Source of the DNA: Sepiola atlantica
Taxonomy: Eukaryota; Mollusca; Cephalopoda; Sepiida; Sepiolidae
DNA length: 64,000 nucleotides
NCBI GenBank assembly: GCA_963556195.1
Contig: CAUVYP010001208.1
Location: 1,736,001 to 1,800,000, forward strand
Direction of reading: 5' to 3'
Shown here: positions 36,466-49,299 of the stretch, one piece after another
Layout of the letters: each line of letters starts with the position of its first letter
How positions within the stretch are numbered: the stretch's first letter is position 1
Notes under the pieces: generated by a model
What the model was told of the DNA's origin: nothing
Seen by the model: only the letters and a program-made list of their open reading frames with translations
The model's database searches: none
Made by a program: the position numbers and the translations under genes

Positions 36466-39400
36466 TTAGCGCGTTTTAAAGTTGATATCGGTTTTGTGTA
36501 TAACTTGTACATTTATTCGAATTGTGCAACGAAACTTTGCAGACAGTCTCGAATTGGCTCTTGCTACTAAAGTACCAAGTTTCAGAAGTGCAGCTCTTGT
36601 ACTGCCGGAGATATGTCGATACAAACTGAATACGCAAAACATCAACAAAATTTAGCGCGTTTTAAAGTTGATATCGCTTTTGTTTATAACTTCCACATTT
36701 ATTCGAATTGTGCAACGAAACTTTGCAGACAGTCGGGGAGACACATTTCCTACTGAAGTACCAAGTTTCAGAAGTGCAGATCTTGTACTGCCGGAGATAT
36801 GTCGATACAAACTGAATACGCAAAACATCAACAAAATTTAGCGCGTTTTAAAGTTGATATCGCTTTTGTGTATAACTTCCACATTTATTCGAATTGTGCA
36901 ACGAAACTTTGCAGACAGTCTCGAATAGGCCTTTTCTACTGAAGTACCAAGTTTCAGAAGTGCAGCTCTTGTACTGCCGGAGATATGTCGATACAAACTG
37001 AATACGCAAAACATCAACAAAATTTAGCGCGTTTTAAAGTTGATATCGCTTTTGTTTATAACTTCCACATTTATTCGAATTGTGCAACGAAACTTTGCAT
37101 ACAGTCGCGGAGACACATTTTCTACTTAAGTACCAAGTTTCAGAAGTGCAGCTTATGTACTGCCGGAGATATTTCGATACAAACTGAATACGCAAAACAT
37201 CAACAAAATTTAGCGCGTTTTAAAGTTGATATCGGTTTTGTGTATAACTTGTACATTTATTCGAATTGTGCAACGAAACTTTGCAGACAGTCTCGAATAG
37301 GCTCTTTCTACTAAAGTACCAAGTTTCAGAAGTGCAGCTCTTGTACTGCCGGAGATATGTCGATACAAACTGAATACGCAAAACATCAACAAAATTTAGC
37401 GCGTTTTAAAGTTGATATCGCTTTTGTTTATAACTTCCACATTTATTCGAATTGTGCAACGAAACTTTGCAGACAGTCGGGGAGACACATTTCCTACTGA
37501 AGTACCAAGTTTCAGAAGTGCAGATCTTGTACTGCCGGAGATATGTCGATACAAACTGAATACGCAAAACATCAACAAAATTTAGCGCGTTTTAAAGTTG
37601 ATATCGCTTTTGTGTATAACTTCCACATTTATTCGAATTGTGCAACGAAACTTTGCAGACAGTCTCGAATAGGCTTTTCCTACTGAAGTACCAAGTTTCA
37701 GAAGTGCAGCTTTTGTACTGCCGGAGATATGTCGATACAAACTGAATACGCAAAACATCAACAAAATTTAGCGCGTTTTAAAGTTGATATCGCTTTTGTT
37801 TATAACTTCCACATTTATTCGAATTGTGCAACGAAACTTTGCAGACAGTCGCGGAGACACATTTTCTACTTAAGTACCAAGTTTCAGAAGTGCAGCTTAT
37901 GTACTGCCGGAGATATTTCGATACAAACTGAATACGCAAAACATCAACAAAATTTAGCGCGTTTTAAAGTTGATATCGGTTTTGTGTATAACTTGTACAT
38001 TTATTCGAATTGTGCAACGAAACTTTGCAGACAGTCTCGAATAGGCTCTTTCTACTAAAGTACCAAGTTTCAGAAGTGCAGCTCTTGTACTGCCGGAGAT
38101 ATGTCGATACAAACTGAATACGCAAAACATCAACAAAATTTAGCGCGTTTTAAAGTTGATATCGCTTTTGTTTATAACTTCCACATTTATTCGAATTGTG
38201 CAACGAAACTTTGCAGACAGTCGGGGAGACACATTTCCTACTGAAGTACCAAGTTTCAGAAGTGCAGATCTTGTACTGCCGGAGATATGTCGATACAAAC
38301 TGAATACGCAAAACATCAACAAAATTTAGCGCGTTTTAAAGTTGATATCGCTTTTGTGTATAACTTCCACATTTATTCGAATTGTGCAACGAAACTTTGC
38401 AGACAGTCTCGAATAGGCTTTTTCTACTGAAGTACCAAGTTTCAGAAGTGCAGCTTTTGTACTGCCGGAGATATGTCGATACAAACTGAATACGCAAAAC
38501 ATCAACAAAATTTAGCGCGTTTTAAAGTTGATATCGCTTTTGTTTATAACTTCCACATTTATTCGAATTGTGCAACGAAACTTTGCAGACAGTCGCGGAG
38601 ACACATTTTCTACTTAAGTACCAAGTTTCAGAAGTGCAGCTTATGTACTGCCGGAGATATTTCGATACAAACTGAATACGCAAAACATCAACAAAATTTA
38701 GCGCGTTTTAAAGTTGATATCGGTTTTGTGTATAACTTGTACATTTATTCGAATTGTGCAACGAAACTTTGCAGACAGTCTCGAATTGGCTCTTGCTACT
38801 AAAGTACCAAGTTTCAGAAGTGCAGCTCTTGTACTGCCGGAGATATGTCGATACAAACTGAATACGCAAAACATCAACAAAATTTAGCGCGTTTTAAAGT
38901 TGATATCGCTTTTGTTTATAACTTCCACATTTATTCGAATTGTGCAACGAAACTTTGCAGACAGTCGGGGAGACACATTTCCTACTGAAGTACCAAGTTT
39001 CAGAAGTGCAGATCTTGTACTGCCGGAGATATGTCGATACAAACTGAATACGCAAAACATCAACAAAATTTAGCGCGTTTTAAAGTTGATATCGCTTTTG
39101 TGTATAACTTCCACATTTATTCGAATTGTGCAACGAAACTTTGCAGACAGTCTCGAATAGGCCTTTTCTACTGAAGTACCAAGTTTCAGAAGTGCAGCTC
39201 TTGTACTGCCGGAGATATGTCGATACAAACTGAATACGCAAAACATCAACAAAATTTAGCGCGTTTTAAAGTTGATATCGCTTTTGTTTATAACTTCCAC
39301 ATTTATTCGAATTGTGCAACGAAACTTTGCAGACAGTCGCGGAGACACATTTTCTACTTAAGTACCAAGTTTCAGAAGTGCAGCGTATGTACTGCCGGAG

Positions 39401-41859
39401 ATATTTCGATACAAACTGAATACGCAAAACATCAACAAAATTTAGCGCGTTTTAAAGTTGATATCGGTTTTGTGTATAACTTGTACATTTATTCGAATTG
39501 TGCAACGAAACTTTGCAGACAGTCTCGAATAGGCTCTTTCTACTAAAGTACCAAGTTTCAGAAGTGCAGCTCTTGTACTGCCGGAGATATGTCGATACAA
39601 ACTGAATACGCAAAACATCAACAAAATTTAGCGCGTTTTAAAGTTGATATCGCTTTTGTTTATAACTTCCACATTTATTCGAATTGTGCAACGAAACTTT
39701 GCAGACAGTCGGGGAGACACATTTTCTACTGAAGTACCAAGTTTCAGAAGTGCAGATCTTGTACTGCCGGAGATATGTCGATACAAACTGAATACGCAAA
39801 ACATCAACAAAATTTAGCGCGTTTTAAAGTTGATATCGCTTTTGTGTATAACTTCCACATTTATTCGAATTGTGCAACGAAACTTTGCAGACAGTCTCGA
39901 ATAGGCTTTTTCTACTGAAGTACCAAGTTTCAGAAGTGCAGCTTTTGTACTGCCGGAGATATGTCGATACAAACTGAATACGCAAAACATCAACAAAATT
40001 TAGCGCGTTTTAAAGTTGATATCGCTTTTGTTTATAACTTCCACATTTATTCGAATTGTGCAACGAAACTTTGCAGACAGTCGCGGAGACACATTTTCTA
40101 CTTAAGTACCAAGTTTCAGAAGTGCAGCTTATGTACTGCCGGAGATATTTCGATACAAACTGAATACGCAAAACATCAACAAAATTTAGCGCGTTTTAAA
40201 GTTGATATCGGTTTTGTGTATAACTTGTACATTTATTCGAATTGTGCAATGAAACTTTGCAGACAGTCTCGAATAGGCTCTTTCTACTAAAGTACCAAGT
40301 TTCAGAAGTGCAGCTTTTGTACTGCCGGAGATATGTCGATACAAACTGAATACGCAAAACATCAACAAAATTTAGCGCGTTTTAAAGTTGATATCGCTTT
40401 TGTTTATAACTTCCACATTTATTCGAATTGTGCAACGAAACTTTGCAGACAGTCGGGGAGACACATTTCCTACTGAAGTACCAAGTTTCAGAAGTGCAGA
40501 TCTTGTACTGCCGGAGATATGTCGATACAAACTGAATACGCAAAACATCAACAAAATTTAGCGCGTTTTAAAGTTGATATCGCTTTTGTGTATAACTTCC
40601 ACATTTATTCGAATTGTGCAACGAAACTTTGCAGACAGTCTCGAATAGGCTTTTTCTACTGAAGTACCAAGTTTCAGAAGTGCAGCTTTTGTACTGCCGG
40701 AGATATGTCGATACAAACTGAATACGCAAAACATCAACAAAATTTAGCGCGTTTTAAAGTTGATATCGCTTTTGTTTATAACTTCCACATTTATTCGAAT
40801 TGTGCAACGAAACTTTGCAGACAGTCGCGGAGACACATTTTCTACTTAAGTACCAAGTTTCAGAAGTGCAGCTTATGTACTGCCGGAGATATTTCGATAC
40901 AAACTGAATACGCAAAACATCAACAAAATTTAGCGCGTTTTAAAGTTGATATCGGTTTTGTGTATAACTTGTACATTTATTCGAATTGTGCAACGAAACT
41001 TTGCAGACAGTCTCGAATAGGCTCTTTCTACTAAAGTACCAAGTTTCAGAAGTGCAGCTCTTGTACTGCCGGAGATATGTCGATACAAACTGAATACGCA
41101 AAACATCAACAAAATTTAGCGCGTTTTAAAGTTGATATCGCTTTTGTTTATAACTTCCACATTTATTCGAATTGTGCAACGAAACTTTGCAGACAGTCGG
41201 GGAGACACATTTCCTACTGAAGTACCAAGTTTCAGAAGTGCAGATCTTGTACTGCCGGAGATATGTCGATACAAACTGAATACGCAAAACATCAACAAAA
41301 TTTAGCGCGTTTTAAAGTTGATATCGCTTTTGTGTATAACTTCCACATTTATTCGAATTGTGCAACGAAACTTTGCAGACAGTCTCGAATAGGCTTTTTC
41401 TACTGAAGTACCAAGTTTCAGAAGTGCAGTTTTTGTACTGCCGGAGATATGTCGATACAAACTGAATACGCAAAACATCAACAAAATTTAGCGCGTTTTA
41501 AAGTTGATATCGCTTTTGTTTATAACTTCCACATTTATTCGAATTGTGCAACGAAACTTTGCAGACAGTCGCGGAGACACATTTTCTACTGAAGTACCAA
41601 GTTTCAGAAGTGCAGCTTATGTACTGCCGGAGATATTTCGATACAAACTGAATACGCAAAACATCAACAAAATTTAGCGCGTTTTAAAGTTGATATCGGT
41701 TTTGTGTATAACTTGTACATTTATTCGAATTGTGCAACGAAACTTTGCAGACAGTCTCGAATAGGCTCTTTCTACTAAAGTACCAAGTTTCAGAAGTGCA
41801 GCTCTTGTACTGCCGGAGATATGTCGATACAAACTGAATACGCAAAACATCAACAAAAT
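36280..41859 (+). repeat. 4-monomer HOR (744 bp), seven units plus two monomers
   Basis: Thirty monomers in strict order C-D-A-B, repeated seven times and ending C-D, for exactly 30 x 186 bp. C is gcggagacacattttct, usually with cttaag, agcttat and atatttcg. D has gatatcggttttgtg, cttgtacat and gaataggctcttt. A is ggggagacacatttcct with agatctt. B is gaataggctttttct with agctttt. A and C have gtttataac except for rare changes; B and D have gtgtataac. A 12-monomer sub-pattern also shows: gaattggctcttgct at 36466-36651 and 38698-38883, and ggccttttct-type B at 36838 and 39070, each 2,232 bp apart. The last C (41488) has ctactgaag. Confidence 0.95.
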
Positions 41860-44800
41860 TTAGCGCGTTTTAAAGTTGATATCGCTTTTGTGTATAACTT
41901 CCACATTTATTCGAATTGTGCAACGAAACTTTGCAGACAGTCTCGAATAGGCTCTTTCTATTAAGTACCAAGTTTCAGAAGTGCAGCTCTTGTACTGCCG
42001 GAGATATGTCGATACAAACTGAATACGCAAAACATCAACAAAATTTAGCGCGTTTTAAAGTTGATATCGCTTTTGTTTATAACTTCCACATTTATTCGAA
42101 TTGTGCAACAAAACTTTGAAGAACGTCGGGGAGGCACATTTCCTACTGAAGTACCAAGTTTCAGAAGTGCAGATCTTGTACTGCCGGAGATATGTCGATA
42201 CAAACTGAATACGCAAAACATTCCACAAACTTTAGCGCGTTTTACAGTTGATATCGCTTTTGTTTATAACTTCCCCATTTATTCGAATTGTGCAACGAAA
42301 CTTTGCAGACAGTCGCGGAGACACATTTTCTACTGTAGTACCAAGTTTCAGAAGTGCAGCTCTTGTACTGCCGGAGATATGTCGATACAAACTGAATACG
42401 CAAAACATCAACAAAATTTAGCGCGTTTTAAAGTTGATATCGCTTTTGTGTATAACTTCCACATTTATTCGAATTGTGCAACGAAACTTTGCAGACAGTC
42501 TCGAATAGGCTTTTTCTACTGAAGTACCAAGTTTCAGAAGTGCAGCTTTTGTACTGCCGGAGATATGTCGATACAAACTGAATACGCAAAACATCAACAA
42601 AATGTAGCGCGTTTTAAAGTTGATATCGCTTTTGTTTATAACTTCCACATTTATTCGAATTGTGCAACGAAACTTTGCAGACAGTCGCGGAGACACATTT
42701 TCTACTTAAGTACCAAGTTTCAGAAGTGCAGCTTATGTACTGCCGGAGATATTTCGATACAAACTGAATACGCAAAACATCAACAAAATTTAGCGCGTTT
42801 TAAAGTTTATATCGCTTTTGTGTATAACTTCCACATTTATTCGAATTGCGCAACGAAACTTTGCAGACAGTCTCGAATAGGCTCTTTCTACTAAAGTACC
42901 AAGTTTCAGAAGTGCAGCTCTTGTACTGCCGGAGATATGTCGATACAAACTGAATACGCAAAACATCAACAAAATTTAGCGCGTTTTAAAGTTGATATCG
43001 CTTTTGTTTATAACTTCCACATTTATTCGAATTGTGCAACGAAACTTTGCAGACAGTCGGGGAGACACATTTCCTACTGAAGTACCAAGTTTCAGAAGTG
43101 CAGATCTTGTACTGCCGGAGATATGTCGATACAAACTGAATACGCAAAACATCAACAAAATTTAGCGCGGTTTAAAGTTGATATCGCTTTTGTGTATAAC
43201 TTCCACATTTATTCGAATTGTGCAACGAAACTTTGCAGACAGTCTCGAATAGGCTTTTTCTACTGAAGTACCAAGTTTCAGAAGTGCAGCTTTTGTACTG
43301 CCGGAGATATGTCGATACAAACTGAATACGCAAAACATCAACAAAATTTAGCGCGTTTTAAAGTTGATATCGCTTTTGTTTATAACTTCCACATTTATTC
43401 GAATTGTGCAACGAAACTTTGCAGACAGTCGCGGAGACACATTTTCTACTTAAGTACCAAGTTTCAGAAGTGCAGCTTATGTACTGCCGGAGATATTTCG
43501 ATACAAACTGAATACGCAAAACATCAACAAAATTTAGCGCGTTTTAAAGTTGATATCGGTTTTGTGTATAACTTGTACATTTATTCGAATTGTGCAACGA
43601 AACTTATCAGACAGTCTCGAATAGGCTCTTTCTATTAAAGTACCAAGTTTCAGAAGTGCAGCTCTTGTACTGCCGGAGATATGTCGATACAAACTGAATA
43701 CGCAAAACATCAACAAAATTTAGCGCGTTTTAAAGTTGATATCGCTTTTGTTTATAACTTCTACATTTATTCGAATTGTGCAACGAAACTTTGCAGACAG
43801 TCTCGAATAGGCCCTTTCTACTGAAGTACCAAGTTTCAGAAGTGCAGCTCTTGTACTGCCGGAGATATGTGGATACAAACTGAATACGCAAAACATCAAC
43901 AAAATTTAGCGCGTTTTAAAGTTGATATCGCTTTTGTTTATAACTTCCACATTTATTCGAATTGTGCAACGAAACTTTGCAGACAGTCGCGGAGACACAT
44001 TTTCTACTTAAGTACCAAGTTTCAGAAGTACAGCTCTTGTACTGCCGGAGATATGTCGATAAAAACTGAATACGCAAAACATCAACAAAATTTAGCGCGT
44101 TTTAAAGTTGATATCGCTTTTGTGTATAACTTCCACATTTATTCGAATTGTGCAACGAAACTTTGCAGACAGTCTCGAATAGGCTTTTTCTACTGAAGTA
44201 CCAAGTTTCAGAAGTGCAGCTTTTGTACTGCCGGAGATATGTCGATACAAACTGAATACGCAAAACATCAACAACATTTAGCGCGTTTTAAAGTTGATAT
44301 CGCTTTTGTTTATAACTTCCACATTTATTCGAATTGTGCAACGAAACTTTGCAGACAGTCGCGGAGACATATTTTCTACTTAAGTACCAAGTTTCAGAAG
44401 TGCAGCTTATGTACTGCCGGAGATATTTCTGTACAAACTGAATACGCAAAACATCAACAAAATTTAGCGCGTTTTAAAGTTGATATCGCTTTTGTTTATA
44501 ACTTCCACATTTATTCGAATTGTGCAACGAAACTTTGCAGACAGTCTCGAATAGGCCCTTTCTACTGAAGTACCAAGTTTCAGAAGTGCAGCTCTTGTAC
44601 TGCCGGAGATATGTCGATACAAACTGAATACGCAAAACATCAACAAAATTTAGCGCGTTTTAAAGTGGATATCGCTTTTGTTTATAACTTCCACATTTAT
44701 TCGAATTGTGACACGAAACTTTGCAGACAGTCGTGGAGACACATGTTCTACTGAAGTACCCAGTTTCAGAAGTGCAGCTATTGTACTATACGAGATATGT

Positions 44801-45207
44801 CGATACAAACTGAATACGCAAAACATCAACAAAATTTAGCGCGTTTTAAAGTTGATATCGCTTTTCTTTATAACTTCCACATTTATTCGAATTGTGCAAC
44901 GAAACTTTGCAGACAGTCTCGAATAGGCCCTTTCTACTGAAGTACCAAGTTTCAGAAGTGCAGCTCTTGTACTGCCGGAGATATGTCGATACAAACTGAA
45001 TACGCAAAACATCAACAAAATTTAGCGCGTTTTAAAGTTGATATCGCTTTTGTTTATAACTTCCACATTTATTCGAATTGTGCAACGAAACTTTGCAGAC
45101 AGTCGCGGAGACACATTTTCTACTGAAGTACCAAGTTTCAGAAGTGCAGCTCTTGTACTGCCGGAGATATGTCGATACAAACTGAATACGCAAAACATCA
45201 ACAAAAT
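41860..45207 (+). repeat. Mixed domain between the 4-monomer and 22-monomer HORs
   Basis: Begins with a T-type monomer with a 1-base loss (ctattaagtacc, 41958-41969) and a gaagaacg monomer whose tail carries the cattccac insertion (about 42218-42226), so the phase returns. 42604-43719 continues the C-D-A-B-C-D order. From 43720 the order moves to atgtggata, gataaaaactg, catcaacaacattta and atatttctgtac monomers, then gtgacacgaaac with ctatacgag (44650-44835) and cttttctttataac (44836-45021). Only monomers are present. Confidence 0.85.
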
Positions 45208-48200
45208 TTAGCGCGTTTTAAAGTTGATATCGCTTTTGTGTATAACTTCCACATTTATTCGAATTGTGCAACGAAACTTTGCAGACAGTCTCGAATAGGC
45301 TTTTTCTACTGAAGTACCAAGTTTCAGAAGTGCAGCTCTTGTACTGCCGGAGATATGTCGATACAAACTGAATACGCAAAACATCAACAACATTTAGCGC
45401 GTTTTAAAGTTGATATCGCTTTTGTTTATAACTTCCACATTTATTCGAATTGTGCAACGAAACTTTGCAGACAGTCGCGGAGACACATTTTCTACTGAAG
45501 TACCAAGTTTCAGAAGTGCAGCTCTTGTACTGCCGGAGATATTTCGATACAAACTGAATACGCAAAACATCAACAAAATTTAGCGCGTTTTAAAGTTGAT
45601 ATCGGTTTTGTGTATAACTTCCACATTTATTCGAATTGTGCAACGAAACTTTGCAGAAAGTCTCGAATAGGCTCTTTCTACTAAAGTACCAAGTTTCAGA
45701 AGTGCAGCTCTTGTACTGCCGGAGATATGTCGATACAAACTGAATACGCAAAACATCAACAAAATTTAGCGCGTTTTAAAGTTGATATCGCTTTTGTTTA
45801 TAACTTCCACATTTATTCGAATTGTGCAACAAAACTTTGAAGAACGTCGGGGATGCACATTTCCTACTGAAGTACCAAGTTTCAGAAGTGCAGATCTTGT
45901 ACTGCCGGAGATATGTCGATACAAACTGAATACGCAAAACATCAACAAAATTTAGCGCGTTTTACAGTTGATATCGCTTTTGTTTATAACTTCCCCATTT
46001 ATTCGAATTGTGCAACGAAACTTTGCAGACAGTCGCGGAGACACATTTTCTACTGAAGTACCAAGTTTCAGAAGTGCAGCTCTTGTACTGCCGGAGATAT
46101 GTCGATACAAACTGAATACGCAAAACATCAACAAAATTTAGCGCGTTTTAAAGTTGATATCGCTTTTGTGTATAACTTCCACATTTATTCGAATTGTGCA
46201 ACGAAACTTTGCAGACAGTCTCGAATAGGCTTTTTCTACTGAAGTACCAAGTTTCAGAAGTGCAGCTTTTGTACTGCCGGAGATATGTCGATACAAACTG
46301 AATACGCAAAACATCAACAAAATTTAGCGCGTTTTAAAGTTGATATCGCTTTTGTTTATAACTTCCACATTTATTCGAATTGTGCAACGAAACTTTGCAG
46401 ACAGTCGCGGAGACACATTTTCTACTTAAGTACCAAGTTTCAGAAGTGCAGCTTATGTACTGCCGGAGATATTTCGATACAAACTGAATACGCAAAACAT
46501 CAACAAAATTTAGCGCGTTTTAAAGTTGATATCGCTTTTGTGTATAACTTCCACATTTATTCGAATTGCGCAACGAAACTTTGCAGACAGTCTCGAATAG
46601 GCTCTTTCTACTAAAGTACCAAGTTTCAGAAGTGCAGCTCTTGTACTGCCGGAGATATGTCGATACAAACTGAATACGCAAAACATCAACAAAATTTAGC
46701 GCGTTTTAAAGTTGATATCGCTTTTGTTTATAACTTCCACATTTATTCGAATTGTGCAACGAAACTTTGCAGACAGTCGGGGAGACATATTTCCTACTGA
46801 AGTACCAAGTTTCAGAAGTGCAGATCTTGTACTGCCGGAGATATGTCGATACAAACTGAATACGCAAAACATCAACAAAATTTAGCGCGTTTTAAAGTTG
46901 ATATCGCTTTTGTGTATAACTTCCACATTTATTCGAATTGTGCAACGAAACTTTGCAGACAGTCTCGAATAGGCTTTTTCTACTGAAGTACCAAGTTTCA
47001 GAAGTGCAGCTTTTGTACTGCCGGAGATATGTCGATACAAACTGAATACGCAAAACATCAACAAAATTTAGCGCGTTTTAAAGTTGATATCGCTTTTGTT
47101 TATAACTTCCACATTTATTCGAATTGTGCAACGAAACTTTGCAGACAGTCGCGGAGACACATTTTCTACTTAAGTACCAAGTTTCAGAAGTGCAGCTTAT
47201 GTACTGCCGGAGATAGTTCGATACAAACTGAATACGCAAAACATCAACAAAATTTAGCGCGTTTTAAAGTTGATATCGCTTTTGTTTATAACTTCCACAT
47301 TTATTCGAATTGTGCAACGAAACTTTGCAGACAGTCGCGGAGACACATTTTCTACTGAAGTACCAAGTTTCAGAAGTACAGCTCTTGTACTGCCGGAGAT
47401 ATGTCGATAAAAACTGAATACGCAAAACATCAACAAAATTTAGCGCGTTTTAAAGTTGATATCGCTTTTGTGTATAACTTCCACATTTATTCGAATTGTG
47501 CAACGAAACTTTGCAGACAGTCTCGAATAGGCTTTTTCTACTGAAGTACCAAGTTTCAGAAGTGCAGCTTTTGTACTGCCGGAGATATGTCGATACAAAC
47601 TGAATACGCAAAACATCAACAAAATTTAGCGCGTTTTAAAGTTGATATCGCTTTTGTTTATAACTTCCACATTTATTCGAATTGTGCAACGAAACTTTGC
47701 AGACAGTCGCAGAGACATATTTTCTACTTAAGTACCAAGTTTCAGAAGTGCAGCTTATGTACTGCCGGAGATATTTCTGTACAAACTGAATACGCAAAAC
47801 ATCAACAAAATTTAGCGCGTTTTAAAGTTGATATCGCTTTTGTGTATAACTTCCACATTTATTCGAATTGTGCAACGAAACTTTGCAGACAGTCTCGAAT
47901 AGGCTCTTTCTACTAAAGTACCAAGTTTCAGAAGTGCAGCTCTTGTACTGCCGGAGATATGTCGATACAAACTGAATACGCAAAACATCAACAAAATTTA
48001 GCGCGTTTTAAAGTTGATATCGCTTTTGTTTATAACTTCCACATTTATTCGAATTGTGCAACAAAACTTTGAAGAACGTCGGGGAGGCACATTTCCTACT
48101 GAAGTACCAAGTTTCAGAAGTGCAGATCTTGTACTGCCGGAGATATGTCGATACAAACTGAATACGCAAAACATCAACAAAATTTAGCGCGTTTTAAAGT

Positions 48201-49299
48201 TGATATCGCTTTTGTGTATAACTTCCACATTTATTCGAATTGTGCAACGAAACTTTGCAGACAGTCTCGAAAAGGCTTTTTCTACTGAAGTACCAAGTTT
48301 CAGAAGTGCAGCTTTTGTACTGCCGGAGATATGTCGATACAAACTGAATACGCAAAACATCAACAAAATTTAGCGCGTTTTAAAGTTGATATCGCTTTTG
48401 TTTATAACTTCCACATTTATTCGAATTGTGCAACGAAACTTTGCAGACAGTCGGGGAGACACATTTCCTACTGAAGTACAAAGTTTCAGAAGTGCAGATC
48501 TTGTACTGCCGGAGATATGTCGATACAAACTGAATACGCAAAACATCAACAAAATTTAGCGCGTTTTAAAGTTGATATCGCTTTTGTGTATAACTTCCAC
48601 ATTTATTCGAATTGTGCAACGAAACTTTGCAGACAGTCTCGAATAGGCTTTTTCTACTGAAGTACCAAGTTTCAGAAGTGCAGCTTTTGTACTGCCGGAG
48701 ATATGTCGATACAAACTGAATACGCAAAACATCAACAAAATTTAGCGCGTTTTAAAGTTGATATCGCTTTTGTTTATAACTTCCACATTTATTCGAATTG
48801 TGCAACGAAACTTTGCAGACAGTCGCGGAGACACATTTTCTACTTAAGTACCAAGTTTCAGAAGTGCAGCTTATGTACTGCCGGAGATATTTCGATACAA
48901 ACTGAATACGCAAAACATCAACAAAATTTAGCGCGTTTTAAAGTTGATATCGGTTTTGTGTATAACTTGTACATTTATTCGAATTGTGCAACGAAACTTT
49001 GCAGACAGTCTCGAATAGGCTCTTTCTACTAAAGTACCAAGTTTCAGAAGTGCAGCTCTTGTACTGCCGGAGATATGTGGATACAAACTGAATACGCAAA
49101 ACATCAACAAAATTTAGCGCGTTTTAAAGTTGATATCGCTTTTGTTTATAACTTCCACATTTATTCGAATTGTGCAACGAAACTTTGCAGACAGTCGCGG
49201 AGACACATTTTCTACTGAAGTACCAAGTATCAGAAGTGCAGCTCTTGTACTGCCTGAGATATGTCGATAAAAACTGAATACGCAAAACATCAACAAAAT
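45208..49299 (+). repeat. 22-monomer HOR (4,092 bp), copy 1
   Basis: Twenty-two monomers with a recognisable order. Positions 1-9: catcaacaacattta tail; atatttcg; ggttttgtg with gcagaaagtctcg; gaagaacgtcggggatgc; ttttacag with cttccccat; T ttttt; cttaag; attgcgcaac; ggggagacatatttcc. Positions 10-16: T ttttt; cttaag with agatagttcg; agtacagctc with gataaaaac; T ttttt; gcagagacatatttt with atttctg; T ctctt; gaagaacgtcggggaggc. Positions 17-22: gaaaaggcttttt; gtacaaag; T ttttt; cttaag; cttgtacat with atgtggata; gtatcagaag with ctgcctgag. The same order recurs in the next two blocks. Confidence 0.95.
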
